Assembly: GCA_017355425.1 (NCBI GenBank) | Contig: CP070233.1 | Location: forward strand, 226,501 to 290,500 | Reading direction: 5' to 3' | Source of the DNA: Dolichospermum sp. DET69 | Lineage (GTDB): Bacteria > Cyanobacteriota > Cyanobacteriia > Cyanobacteriales > Nostocaceae | DNA: 64,000 nucleotides | Shown: piece by piece, positions 20,701-29,445 of the stretch | Layout: each line of letters starts with the position of its first letter | Position numbering within the stretch: the first letter of the stretch is position 1 | Notes under the pieces: model-generated | Database searches by the model: none | Seen by the model: the letters and a program-made list of their open reading frames with translations, nothing else | Told to the model about the DNA's origin: nothing | Program-made: the position numbers and the translations under genes

Positions 20701-21787
20701 CATTGATCAAGGTGTGGTTTATAGTTCTGCGCTTGGAGATGGTGAAGGAAAAGGTGGTAATATCAACATTAATACCTCTAATTTAACATTAAAAAATGGT
20801 TATATTAGTACTGAAACTACTAGTAAAGGTGATGCTGGGAATATTCAACTTGGAATCACAGACAACCTCAAATTAACCAATAGTACCATCTCCTCCGGGA
20901 CAGACTCTACGGGAAAAGCAGGAAGCATTAACATTGACCCCAAATTTTATTATAATTCTTGCATCGTGGGGGGATGTGTTACAATATTCATCTCAGAATA
21001 TAATGTCTCCACACTGATAGAATTGGATAGTTCTCAAATCACTGTGAATAGTCAAGGATCAGCAGATGGTGGTAATATTACTCTAATAGGAAATAACCTA
21101 AATCTGAATAATTCTACCATCTCAGCCAGTACCAAAAGTGGACAGGGCGGTAATATCACCCTGAATATTCCCGATACTATCCGTCAAAATAATAGCCAAA
21201 TTGAAGCTAGTGCCGGAGACAAGGGTAATGGTGGTAACGTGACAATTAACACTAATTTTATCATTGGTAATAGTAGTGAAAATAGAATTAGTGCTAATGC
21301 AAAGCAAGGTGCAGGTGGGAATATCAAGATTACCACCCAGGGAATATTCGGGTATAAAGATAATCAAATTGACGCTAGTTCGGAAACAGGTGTTAATGGA
21401 GTTGTAGAAACAAAGACTCCAGAAGTAGACCCTAGTCAAGGATTAATTGATTTACCTGAAAATTTACTCACTGCTGCCATTATCACCAATTCTTGCCGTC
21501 AAGGACAAAATTCATTAATAGTTAAAGGTAGGGGGGGTTTAGCCTTGACTTCAGATCAACTGCCTAGTAGTAGTGAGGTAGAAGTAAGTTTAATTGCCTC
21601 CACATCTGTAAAATCATCATCAGCAATTAACCCTACATCTGCAAACATAGAAAAAACAGCATTTAAAACCATTATTCCAGCCCAGGGTTGGGAAATCAAT
21701 AGTCAGGGAGATGTGGTTTTGGTCGGTCATTCCACAGGAAACCCCGCTGAGAGAGTCAATACTGCTATTACTTGTGCATCAAATTAA
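17702..21787 (+). CDS. TpsA filamentous hemagglutinin-type exoprotein
   Basis: A 1361-residue secreted beta-helix protein. The signal peptide ends near GIVKAQ. The TPS secretion domain (about 36-230) has the NPNGISFG motif and the FxNxxDINNILTRVTG region. Residues about 345-960 contain ten repeats of 57-59 residues with the pattern GNAGNIAI-ATQGV-V-G-LSSGV-DT-EGNSGGITIDTSTLTLENGG. The C-terminal part is less regular and includes a Cys pair (NSCIVGGCVT) and a terminal ITNSCRQG block. Translation is coupled to TpsB by a 4-bp overlap. Likely an adhesin or surface fibre; the ligand is unknown. Confidence 0.93.
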   Translation: MKLNLSGTTLIQQLILQIITGLIVAANTGIVKAQLTPDNTVGSTTRSDTVKGLTSDIIEGGATRGTNLFHSFTNFNVDAGKGVYFSNPADINNILTRVTGSSQSNIFGTLGVLGNANLFLINPNGISFGPNAQLDVKGSFVASTADKIVFDNYEFTTTNPTAPPLLTVNIPLGLGFRNNPGDINVNLAGSTLAFNNGQGLKVPQDKTLALIGGNVNINGNGVDAEGLRAGILSPGSQIQLGGLTQTGTVNFNENFYSTFPQGVTRGNVSLSNGAEINVRAAGGGSITINSRNLNVNENSRVRGGIQKNLGSVNAQAGNIDINNIEQVTLDNAVIANIVDEFGKGNAGNINIHTSSLTLKNDSTINTSVFAASSEGNGGNITIDTANLTLENGNFISADTNGKGNAGNVAIKATQGVTVGEKAVLSSDVNDTAQGNSGGITIDTATLTLENGSFIGADTRGKGNAGSVAIKATQGVNVRGWLSSDVKGTAQGNSGGITIDTSTLTLENGGFISADTRGKGNAGSVAIKATQGVTVGEKALLSSDVTDTAQGNGGNVTIDTSTLTLKNGGFISADTKGKGNAGNVAIQANQGVTVGGFLSSGVTDTGEGNGGGITIDTSSLTLENGGIISTSILGKGDAGNITINATQGVNVRGGLSSGVFNTGEGNSGDITITTPTLNLENGGIISTSILGKGDAGNITINAIQGVTVGGLLTSGVFSTIETIDRNSGGKVTINTSTLTVENGGSINASTYGKGDAGNIAIKATQGVNVRGELTSDVKNTAQGNSGGINIDTSTLTLKNGGLINASTYGKGNAGNIAIQATQGVTVGGLLSSGVTATGEGNSGGITIDTSSLTLENGGFINASTFGKGNAGNIAIQATQGVNVGGLLTSGVTDTGVGNSGGITIDTSTLTLENGGFINASTSGKGNAGDIVISAYQGVTIGGYLSSGVFSTGEGNSGGITIKAGDINIKGVGDNNITSQINTTTSGKGNAGDINISASNITIDQGVVYSSALGDGEGKGGNININTSNLTLKNGYISTETTSKGDAGNIQLGITDNLKLTNSTISSGTDSTGKAGSINIDPKFYYNSCIVGGCVTIFISEYNVSTLIELDSSQITVNSQGSADGGNITLIGNNLNLNNSTISASTKSGQGGNITLNIPDTIRQNNSQIEASAGDKGNGGNVTINTNFIIGNSSENRISANAKQGAGGNIKITTQGIFGYKDNQIDASSETGVNGVVETKTPEVDPSQGLIDLPENLLTAAIITNSCRQGQNSLIVKGRGGLALTSDQLPSSSEVEVSLIASTSVKSSSAINPTSANIEKTAFKTIIPAQGWEINSQGDVVLVGHSTGNPAERVNTAITCASN
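18730..20580 (+). repeat. Tandem ~171-bp repeats inside tpsA
   Basis: About ten copies of a 57-codon unit, several nearly identical at the DNA level (for example the GGTGGTATTATTAGTACCAG unit occurs twice, at 19569 and 19742). High nucleotide identity suggests recent duplication or gene conversion and makes length variation likely. Confidence 0.85.
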
Positions 21788-21800
21788 GGTGGAGTTGAAA

Positions 21801-24641
21801 ATGAGCATAAATCAGAAAACAACCCGGAAAACAACCCAGAAAAACAAATTCTCCCTGCAAAAAAGATTCTATCGTTCTCTTTTGCCACTGATTTTACTTT
21901 TTTGTTTTTCCCTGGCTATTACTCCCGTAATTGCCCAAAATCAGATAAATAAACCGGATAATGGCCAATTAATTCAACAAGCAAGCCAATTGTATAAAGC
22001 TGGGAAATTTAGCGAAGCTATCCCAATTTGGGAACAAGCTATCCAGTCCTTACCCCAGGATTCTCTTAATCAAGCCTTAGTACGAAGTAATCTTGCTTTG
22101 ACTTATCAGCAAGAGGGAAAATGGGAATTAGCTAAGAGCGAAATTAACCAAAGTCTGAAGATTTTAGAGTCTGCTAAAATTACTACAGAACAACAGAGTA
22201 TTTTAGCTCAAGCCCTGGATATTCAAGGACAACTTCAGCAAAAAACCGGAGATTCTCAAGCAGCTTTAAATACATGGCAGCAAGCAGCGAAACTATATCC
22301 TAACTCTGTAAATAATCAAATGGGGTTGATAAATCAGATTAACCAAGCTCAAGCTATGCAAGACTTGGGACTGTATCCGCGAGCTTGTCAAACTTTATTG
22401 GCTGTTCTTGGTTATACTGAGAAAAAATGTATGATTTCTGATTTGGAAATTAATACAATTAAAGATAAAATATCAGGTAGTTATCAGAAAACCTATCAAG
22501 CTAAGGCTTTCAGAAGTCTTGGTAATGTCATGCGTCTGACAGGTAATTTAGCAGAAGCTGAAAAAATTCTCCAAGCTAGTTTAGATATTGCCAGAAAAAG
22601 TGGTTCTAGAGAAGATCAGAGTAAGGTTTTACTGAATTTAGGTAACACTCAACGGGACTTAGCTAATAGAAATATAGAACTAAATAATGATGCAGGACTT
22701 CAATACCAAGAACAAGCTTTAGAACAATATCAAAAAGCGGCTTCTCCTTCTTCTTCACCGATTGTACAACTTCAATCTCAACTGAGTCAATTAGAAATTT
22801 TAATGGAACAGGGAGAATTATTCACAAAACAGGGAAAAAATGATATAAAACAGGGAAACGATGAAGGGCAGAAAAACAAGGAAATGGGACAGAAAAAATG
22901 GAAAGAAGCCACTGATTTAAAAAATAAAATCAAAGTTCCATTAACCTATTTGTCCCCTAGTCGAGAGAGTATTTATGCTCAAATTAAATACGTGAAAAAT
23001 TCTCTGTGTTTAGAGCAACAACAGCCTAATTGTCTGAAACCAACCACCCTAAATTTATCATCTGTGAAAGCAGAATCTTTCCAAGAGGCGGTGAAGATGT
23101 TAAATCAAACTGATGAAGTTGCCAGTCAATTGGAAGACAAGGGGACACAATCTTCTATCATGGGATTATTGGGTCAATTAGCCGAAAGTCGTCAAGACTG
23201 GAATAGTGCTAATAATTACACCCAAAAAGCATTAGATTATTCTCGCCAAGCTAAAGCACCAGAACTAACCTATCAATGGCAATGGCAAGAGGGACGGATA
23301 TTTAAGGCTCAGGGTAAAAATAAAGAGGCTCTTAACTCTTATAAAACATCATTAGCAACACTGAAATCTCTCCGCCGTGATCTTGTTGCTGTTAACCGAG
23401 ATAGTCAATTTAATTTTCGGGAGAATACTGAGCCTGTTTATCTAGAATATGTAAGTTTACTTTTGCAACCGCAAGAAGTACCACCAGAAGACCTGAAATT
23501 GGCTCGTGAAACCATTGATTCTTTAAAATTAGCAGAGTTAGAAAACTTTTTGCGATCAGCCTGTGATGATAATTCTAGCAAGCCAGTGAGTATTGATGAG
23601 GTGATTGATAAACAAGATCCTAACGCCGCGCTGATTTATCCTGTGCTATTAGAAGACCGTTTTGAGGTGATTGTCAAGTTACCCCAAAGGCCTTTAACTC
23701 GTTATACTTCCAAGATTGAGAAAAATAAACAAGATTTTGAGCGTGACATTGCAGACGCAAGAACTATTATTACCGCTGAAAGTGATGGTAGTGATCGTGA
23801 ATTACCCGTTATTGCCCAAACATTATATAATTTGATTATTCGTCCTGGGGAAAAAGACTTACAGGAGAGTGAGGTGAAAACTTTAGTTTTTGTCCTAGAT
23901 AGTTCTTTGCAAAATTTTCCCATGTCGGTGTTAAGCAAGGGTAAGGAAAACGGTCAGCGAAAATATCTGATCGAACAGTATAATATTGCTTTAGCTCCTA
24001 GTTTGCAACTGGTGGACGTTCAGCGGTTCCAAAAGAAAAATGTCCCGGCCTTAATCGCTGGATTGAGTGATTCACGAACTATTGAAGGTAGAGAGTTTGG
24101 TGAGTTAAAGTCTGTGAAGGATGAAATTAACAATATTAAATCCCTACTGCCTAATTCAACTAAGTTACTTAATCAAGAGTTTACCAGCAACGCCTTGACT
24201 AATAGGCTTAATTCCTCCTCTTTTTCAATTATTCATCTGGCCACCCATGGTGCGTTTAGTTCCCAACCTGATCAGACTTTTATTGTTACCTCCGATAAGA
24301 AGCTAAGAGTCAATGAGTTAGATAATTTATTGCGTTCGAGAGATCCGGTGGAATTATTGGTATTAAGTGCCTGTGAGACTTTAACGGGGGACAAGAGAGC
24401 ATCTTTGGGATTAGCGGGTGTTGCTATCAGGGGAGGTACACGGAGTACATTGGGAACTCTGTGGCTAGTTGATGACGAGTCAACCTCCATGCTCATGGCT
24501 AAGTTTTATGAGGCTTTTAAGAATCAGAATATTAGTAAAGCTGATGCTTTGCGTCAAGCCCAACTAGCATTACTGCAAAGTCAGGACTACAAAGATCCTA
24601 AGTATTGGGCGGGTTACGTTCTTTTGGGTAATTGGTTGTAA
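21801..24641 (+). CDS. Secreted TPR-CHAT domain protease-like protein
   Basis: About 946 residues from the ATG at 21801, which follows GGTGGAG 13 bp after the TpsA stop; the frame is open further upstream but that part overlaps tpsA. A basic lead plus hydrophobic stretch (LILLFCFSLAITPVIAQ) forms a signal peptide. TPR repeats occupy about 40-560. The CHAT (caspase-HetF associated with TPR) domain covers about 640-940, with the catalytic His in HLATHGAF and Cys in LSACET, plus GTLWLVDD. CHAT proteins are caspase-like cysteine proteases. The export signal places it in the periplasm or outside, so it may process TpsA (inference). Confidence 0.92.
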   Translation: MSINQKTTRKTTQKNKFSLQKRFYRSLLPLILLFCFSLAITPVIAQNQINKPDNGQLIQQASQLYKAGKFSEAIPIWEQAIQSLPQDSLNQALVRSNLALTYQQEGKWELAKSEINQSLKILESAKITTEQQSILAQALDIQGQLQQKTGDSQAALNTWQQAAKLYPNSVNNQMGLINQINQAQAMQDLGLYPRACQTLLAVLGYTEKKCMISDLEINTIKDKISGSYQKTYQAKAFRSLGNVMRLTGNLAEAEKILQASLDIARKSGSREDQSKVLLNLGNTQRDLANRNIELNNDAGLQYQEQALEQYQKAASPSSSPIVQLQSQLSQLEILMEQGELFTKQGKNDIKQGNDEGQKNKEMGQKKWKEATDLKNKIKVPLTYLSPSRESIYAQIKYVKNSLCLEQQQPNCLKPTTLNLSSVKAESFQEAVKMLNQTDEVASQLEDKGTQSSIMGLLGQLAESRQDWNSANNYTQKALDYSRQAKAPELTYQWQWQEGRIFKAQGKNKEALNSYKTSLATLKSLRRDLVAVNRDSQFNFRENTEPVYLEYVSLLLQPQEVPPEDLKLARETIDSLKLAELENFLRSACDDNSSKPVSIDEVIDKQDPNAALIYPVLLEDRFEVIVKLPQRPLTRYTSKIEKNKQDFERDIADARTIITAESDGSDRELPVIAQTLYNLIIRPGEKDLQESEVKTLVFVLDSSLQNFPMSVLSKGKENGQRKYLIEQYNIALAPSLQLVDVQRFQKKNVPALIAGLSDSRTIEGREFGELKSVKDEINNIKSLLPNSTKLLNQEFTSNALTNRLNSSSFSIIHLATHGAFSSQPDQTFIVTSDKKLRVNELDNLLRSRDPVELLVLSACETLTGDKRASLGLAGVAIRGGTRSTLGTLWLVDDESTSMLMAKFYEAFKNQNISKADALRQAQLALLQSQDYKDPKYWAGYVLLGNWL

Positions 24642-24659
24642 ATCCTCTTAAATCAAAAA

Positions 24660-24690
24660 GATCCCCGACTTCTTTAAGAAGTCGGGGATC
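24660..24690. terminator. Bidirectional hairpin between convergent genes
   Basis: GATCCCCGACTTCTT and its exact reverse complement are separated by one base, a 15-bp stem between the CHAT gene and the convergent DUF928 gene. The same AAGAAGTCGGGGATC arm recurs near 35305 and at 63331-63361, so it is a dispersed repeat probably used as a terminator. Confidence 0.7.
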
Positions 24691-24727
24691 TGGGTTAAGT
24701 ATTTGCAAAAAAACTGCTCAATTATCT

Positions 24728-25675
24728 TCAATTCAGAGGTGGTTCTTGGGCAATGTTTGCCTCTTCCAAGTGTTTAACTGATGTTAATAATTGCTCCCAA
24801 TAATTCTGAACTGTGGGATCATTGGGTTTTTCACGACGTAAATCAGCCAAGGTGGTAATGGCATTTTCCCAAATTCCAGATGCAGCATAAAGCATTACTT
24901 GCTCTATAGGATTACTGGTCTGTTGGATGGCATCTGAGAGGTTATCATCTTTAACAACCTGAATTACACCAGTTAAGGACAGGTCTGCTTGTTTGCCAGA
25001 ATTAGAGCAATTTGCTGATAAAATCCAATTGTATTTCTGATCCAGTTTTAATGGGCTATGATCAGGTACTTTGATACTGAAAATGCCTCCTTGGGGAGGT
25101 GTTTTGAAGTTCTTGGTGTACAAGGGTTCATCAGCCTCATCTCTGAGGACAAATTCGAGAGATTGAATTGGTTCAGCAGTTTTAGGAATGTAGAAAAAGA
25201 ATGTCGGATGATTTGATGTCGTCAGTTGTGAGCTATCAGTATCAGACATAGCTGTTAAGGCTGTCAATTCTGATTGATGATTTTTCCCATCCAAACTACT
25301 AACAGCATTTAAGCAACTTCTTGTTGATCCTGTTCTGGTTGCTCCTTGTCTCAGTCTCATGGGTTTGGTGGGAACAAAGCTAAGGCTAAGTAGCTTACCC
25401 CGGCCAATGTAGGCTTGTACATTGCTGATAGCATTTTGAGCATAGCGATCGCCGGGAATTAATTGTTCAGCCTGCTTGAAAAAAGGTAAAGCTGCTTTAA
25501 AATTTCTAACTGCGGTTTTTTTGTACCCTTCCCGCATATACTGATTGTAAAGTTCACGGTTATGATTATTGGGAGTAGCTAGAGCAACAGATGAACCGGG
25601 GGTTTGACTGACCACCTCTAAAGGTAGAGATAGAAACCCCGCTAGAAGTAATCCTGTCAGAATGGAGTTTCGCAT
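24728..25675 (-). CDS. DUF928 family secreted protein
   Basis: A 315-residue protein with a signal peptide (about 1-23, LAGFLSLPLEVVSQ). Residues 40-95 look TPR-like (YMREGYKKTAVRNFKAALPFFKQAEQLIPGD). The DUF928 core has the paired FFFYIP, FVLRDEADEPLY and KYNWILSANC blocks typical of this cyanobacterial family, ending with a helical segment. Its function is unknown. DUF928 genes are often neighbours of CHAT and CHASE2 genes in cyanobacteria. Here it converges on the CHAT gene from the opposite strand, which supports membership of the same secretion-signalling locus. Confidence 0.85.
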   Translation of the reverse strand: MRNSILTGLLLAGFLSLPLEVVSQTPGSSVALATPNNHNRELYNQYMREGYKKTAVRNFKAALPFFKQAEQLIPGDRYAQNAISNVQAYIGRGKLLSLSFVPTKPMRLRQGATRTGSTRSCLNAVSSLDGKNHQSELTALTAMSDTDSSQLTTSNHPTFFFYIPKTAEPIQSLEFVLRDEADEPLYTKNFKTPPQGGIFSIKVPDHSPLKLDQKYNWILSANCSNSGKQADLSLTGVIQVVKDDNLSDAIQQTSNPIEQVMLYAASGIWENAITTLADLRREKPNDPTVQNYWEQLLTSVKHLEEANIAQEPPLN

Positions 25676-26014
25676 AAAACAGATAATGATTGGTTGAAAA
25701 GTCTTTTATTAATCAATCCTTAATGTCTGGAACCACCGAGATATGTAACTGTTAAGTTGCCGTCTATAGGGTCATTGTTCTGCAATCAGATAAAATCTGG
25801 ATCTTTGCAGTTGGTTTAAGCTAGAATACAAAATATATTATACTCCATAATTTTAATGATGACGGATTTTAATTGATTAGTTTTAATTAAGTAAGTTAGC
25901 GTTAAAAATTGTCCTGATGACAAAGAAATAGGAAAGGGTGAACAGCGACAGAGAAGGCATTTTGGGCAATTTTACCTTCCGTTACTTATGTCGGTTTTCT
26001 GCTATTCACTTACT

Positions 26015-26246
26015 TAGGGTTTGCTGAATAAAACTGAACCCTTTTATTAATAAGGGTTTCGCTAATTTTTATCACAAGAAAGTGCAAGGTTTTGGCAAAT
26101 GGAGTCTCAAAATTGGTGCATTTTCCTGGGTCAGATTTAGAAAATTGAGGATATCCAGATGGCTGAAACTGTTCCCTGTTAAGAGTTCCCTGCCCTCACG
26201 AACAACTTTTATGGCTTACGCCACGCTACGCTATCAGCAAACCCTA
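26015..26246. mobile_element. MITE-like element with 13-bp terminal inverted repeats
   Basis: Ends TAGGGTTTGCTGA and TCAGCAAACCCTA are perfect inverted repeats bounding 232 bp without a coding frame. No clear target duplication was identified. No transposase of matching ends is in the window. Confidence 0.6.
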
Positions 26247-26343
26247 TTTAATAATTTTTAACAGTATTTTTAATTGATATTTGTGAAGTTAATACCATTT
26301 ACCTACTTATCAATTAATTTTTCTGTCACCACATCAGACTTTA

Positions 26344-26552
26344 GAGGGTGTTTGATAGCGAAGCGTGGCGTTAGCCATAAAGTATTAAATAAAACCAATA
26401 ATCTCCAAAAACCTAACCCCCCTACCCCCCTTCCCTACGTTAGCGCAGCGTGCCGAAGGCTGGGAAGGGGGGTTTCAAAGCCTCTCCCCGCTTCGGGGGA
26501 GAGGTTTACAAGAGGGGTTAATTTATACCTTGAAAACTTTTAAAACATCCTC
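26344..26552. mobile_element. MITE family 1, copy A
   Basis: Terminal inverted repeats GAGGGTGTTT and AAACATCCTC, flanked by the 3-bp duplication TTA (26341-26343 and 26553-26555). The interior includes hairpins rich in CCCCTACCCCCC and CTCTCCCC and is related, in inverted orientation, to copy B at 35441. Confidence 0.75.
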
Positions 26553-26696
26553 TTAATCCCCATGATTTTTAATATCTTCTTACTTCCTGTTATACTTGTA
26601 AAAGTGATGTTCTTGTAGCTATTACACAATCGTAAAATCTACATTTACAAGATTGCTAAATAAAATATTGGTTCTATTTATATAGAGGGTAAATTA

Positions 26697-27188
26697 ATGA
26701 AGCAAGATTTAAAAATTCCGTTAGGTCAAGCGTCAAGTCGGGGGCTAATATTGCTACTTCCTATTTTGATAAATTTCCTATTTTTAGCGAGTGCTAGAGC
26801 CGATTCAAATAGTAATTTGACAATTGATGTGGCTGGAATAAAAAAACAATCTGGAAAAATTTGCGCTACTCTTTTTTCTGAGAGTAAAGGATTTCCTAGC
26901 GATAGTAAACAAGCTTTGCAATCCGAGTGTATCGAAGTTAAAGAAACACTTCAAAAACTGATTTTCAAGAACTTAAAGCCAGGTAATTACGCTGTTGCAT
27001 TAATTCATGATGCCAATGGAGATGGTATTCTCAATAGTAATTCTTTTGGTATGCCCACCGAAGGTTTTGGATTTTCTAAAAATCCATTAGTTCTCACAGG
27101 ACCACCTAAGTTTAATGACTCTGCTGTTGCAGTAGCAGGTATTAATACTGATATTCAGATTGAGTTAAAATACTTTGTAAATCCTTAA
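26697..27188 (+). CDS. DUF2141 family secreted protein
   Basis: A 163-residue protein with a clear signal peptide (about 1-36, LLPILINFLFLASARA). The mature part fits DUF2141: a beta-sandwich opening LTIDVAGIKKQSGKICATLF, then FKNLKPGNYAVALIHDANGDGILNSN, in which the DANGDG loop resembles a Ca-binding turn, then a Gly/Phe-rich GMPTEGFGFSKN segment. Function unknown; probably periplasmic or outer-membrane associated. It is a single gene on the plus strand, converging with the CsgG-like gene. Confidence 0.88.
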   Translation: MKQDLKIPLGQASSRGLILLLPILINFLFLASARADSNSNLTIDVAGIKKQSGKICATLFSESKGFPSDSKQALQSECIEVKETLQKLIFKNLKPGNYAVALIHDANGDGILNSNSFGMPTEGFGFSKNPLVLTGPPKFNDSAVAVAGINTDIQIELKYFVNP

Positions 27189-27307
27189 TTGAAATGTTGG
27201 CGTTGCATCATAGCAATATGAATTTAGCAACGCCCAAATGAAGATGAGCGAGCATTGGGGAAAATTGCGATCCACTATGTAGTTATTCACTCTTCCCCCA
27301 TCTGCAT

Positions 27308-28099
27308 TTATTCTAATTCTAAAACTTTTTGAGTATTATCACGACGACGCTGTTCTTTCTTTTCAAAATCAGCTACACAGCTACCTTTATCAACCATTAC
27401 ACAGCTTAGATAATTGGTGATTTCGACCAACCCTGCACGAAGTGCTTTACCGACAGGGGCTTTGGTTGTTTTCTCATTATTACCACCAATATTGATACCA
27501 GAAAAACTTATACCACCAGAATTGCCCTTAGATTCACTAGTTGCAAGTCCTTCAACTGTGCGGGAATAAACTACTTCTCCATTGCTGGAATCCACAACAC
27601 GCAGGTCAATGGCAACATAAGCTTTTTCCTTTTCTTTTCTGGTGCCACCACCTAGACCAAAACCACCTATCCTAATCCCGCTTATCCCTAATCCACCAGA
27701 TTCCTTATTAACCCCTTCTTCATAAGCAGTGACTTTGCCCAGAATAATATATTTTGCTCCAGTCAGTTCTCCCTTCTTTGCACCGGTTTCCTTGCGAACT
27801 AATCCAGCTTCAGCAAGCTCTTGTTCGGAAAGGACTGCTCCTAGCTTTTGTCTCTCAACAACGGTGAATTTTCCTGTTGATGTTAATTCATTGCTAAGAG
27901 CATCTGCCAACTGCTGAGATGTGTTAGTGTTCCACCACCACCAGTTTGAGTTAGTTTCATTCTTGAAGTCTGGTACTGAAATTCTAGGCTTTTCTTGAGC
28001 AAAAGCATTAAGGCTGCCAATGGACAAACTCAAAGTTACGGTTGTTAAAGCAAGTAAAGTCTGCTGAATTAAGCGCTGATAAGCAGAAGACGTTTTCAT
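27308..28099 (-). CDS. CsgG/HfaB-like secretion channel protein
   Basis: A 263-residue exported protein (signal about 1-34, ending AFAQ) with the CsgG fold blocks: ISVPDFKNET, LADALSNELTSTGKFTVVERQKLGAVLSEQEL, AKYIILGKVTAYEEG and AIDLRVVDSSNGEVVYSRTVEG. CsgG forms a lipoprotein pore for curli secretion in enterobacteria; no lipobox Cys is obvious here, and a Trp run (NWWWWN) sits near the mature start. A cyanobacterial substrate is not apparent. Glycine-rich loops (GLGISGIRIGGFGLGGG) are unusual. Alone on the minus strand. Confidence 0.85.
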   Translation of the reverse strand: MKTSSAYQRLIQQTLLALTTVTLSLSIGSLNAFAQEKPRISVPDFKNETNSNWWWWNTNTSQQLADALSNELTSTGKFTVVERQKLGAVLSEQELAEAGLVRKETGAKKGELTGAKYIILGKVTAYEEGVNKESGGLGISGIRIGGFGLGGGTRKEKEKAYVAIDLRVVDSSNGEVVYSRTVEGLATSESKGNSGGISFSGINIGGNNEKTTKAPVGKALRAGLVEITNYLSCVMVDKGSCVADFEKKEQRRRDNTQKVLELE

Positions 28100-28308
28100 A
28101 ATTATAGTCCTGTGGCAATTAAACTAAAATTGTTATAACAGTGATCAACACATAGAGAATTTATCATAATCTAAAGTAAATAACAATACCAAATTTTTTT
28201 TAAGAAAGCCGGAAGAATAAGGATTTTGGACTATGGACTGATTTAGATATTGTGGTTCTACCGTTAAAATCCGGTTTTAGCTAGGAGTCTTCAACACTTA
28301 CTCAAAAA

Positions 28309-28845
28309 TCATCGTTGCTGAGTCAACGCGATTACGGTGGCGACAGTCAATTCTGAAATGTTGCCAAGAGTGGGGAGTATGTCCGTGCCAGCATAAACAA
28401 GTGGTAACTCTTTATTTTCCCAAACCCAGATTTGCTTTCTCTGAATATCAATAAGCCAAGCAAGTTGTGTACCGTTACTTAAGCAGTGCAGAATTTTGTT
28501 TTGTATATCTAAGGTGCTTTGGTCTGGGGAGCGAATTTCAATTAACCAGTCTGGTGGACCTTGTAGCGGTCCATCTTCATGAGAAAGACGCTCGCTCTTA
28601 ATAACAGCAATATCCGGTACGGGAGACATCGGAGGTACGATACAGCGGAGTTCTTGGATAGCCTCGTAGGCATTAGTTTGGCTGTTGATTGCATTAACAA
28701 GGTTACGTTGGAGGCGGGAATGAAACAGCGTTGGCATGGGTTTTTGCTGGGCTTTTCCTTGGATAAACTCCCAGGCAGGAGAGGCTTCAATATTGGGTTG
28801 CTGAAGAAAATCGTCTAAGGGATTGATGAGGGTAAAAGATTGCAT
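28309..28845 (-). CDS. Uma2 family (DUF820) putative endonuclease
   Basis: A 178-residue protein with the Uma2 PD-(D/E)XK-type core: H at LFHSRLQRNLVNAI, then VPDIAVIK (Asp), then PDWLIEIRSPDQST (Glu; the usual ExxS/K block) and AWLIDIQRKQIWVWE. Uma2 proteins are very numerous in cyanobacteria and their biological role is not established. One of four complete copies in this window. Confidence 0.88.
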   Translation of the reverse strand: MQSFTLINPLDDFLQQPNIEASPAWEFIQGKAQQKPMPTLFHSRLQRNLVNAINSQTNAYEAIQELRCIVPPMSPVPDIAVIKSERLSHEDGPLQGPPDWLIEIRSPDQSTLDIQNKILHCLSNGTQLAWLIDIQRKQIWVWENKELPLVYAGTDILPTLGNISELTVATVIALTQQR

Positions 28846-29139
28846 AGTTGCCTCAGCAGTAAGAAAAAATTCTTATGATGTTAATTTTGTTTTTACAAAC
28901 ATTTTATAATTAATGTCTTGATTATAACACAATATAGCAACAATCACCAGACAAAAATTTATAATTTCTCAACTTTTATTCTTTCTGTTTTAATTTTATA
29001 TTCCCACATACAGCAAACAAAGCCTAAAACAAAATAAAGAAATTCACCTTTCAACTACCAGAACTATAAGATAATAGTAGTAGTCGGTAATACATAAAAT
29101 TTATATTTACTGTCATCCAGGCAACGTTTATCATAAAAT
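28846..29139. other. AT-rich spacer before nifP promoter
   Basis: No gene or strong structure seen; leads into the GAGTACA box region that starts at 29140. Confidence 0.5.
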
Positions 29140-29337
29140 GAGTACAACTGAATATATCTGAAAATATCTTACCTAAATACCTGTAAAGCCTCACAGGTTA
29201 AGAGATTAGTTTTGAGTACAAAAAAGCTGCATCCCTAACCTAAAAATACCAGTACCTCTGTCATAAAAAGCTAGTACCCCTACCCCAATAGAAAATGTAA
29301 ACTTATATTAAATAGGGGTTTAAACCTATTGAGTACA
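29140..29337 (+). promoter_or_regulatory. CnfR-type cis-element array of the nifP promoter
   Basis: Three GAGTACA boxes at 29140, 29214 and 29331 (spacings 74 and 117 bp). The middle box is followed by CATCCCTAACCTAAAAATAC, then AGTACC and GTACCCCTACCCC. The last box reads TTGAGTACAAGCGTAATAAAT. Order, orientation relative to the gene and spacing match the nifB promoter (12374-12171). Known CnfR elements lie upstream of nifB and nifP; binding here is inferred. Confidence 0.75.
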
Positions 29338-29445
29338 AGCGTAATAAATTTAATAAATCTAATCTGCGTTGCTAATTTTGTCTGCTTGGGAGTGATCTGA
29401 TATAAGCATAAAAACAGTACAGGCTATTTTCACCTGATAATCCCA

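Larger units (their letters stand above)
25676..26696. other. Repeat-rich intergenic region
   Basis: A 1.0-kb gap between two divergent genes (DUF928 and DUF2141). It holds two MITE-like elements (26015-26246 and 26344-26552) and two copies of a GGCTTACGCCACGCTACG-type palindromic repeat (26213-26237, and inverted at 26353-26378). The 89-codon ORF within is repeat-derived. The remainder is AT-rich with no gene recognised. Confidence 0.65.

Noticed and set aside
26274-26543. 89-codon plus-strand ORF
   Set aside because: Overlaps MITE copy A and reads through its inverted repeats.
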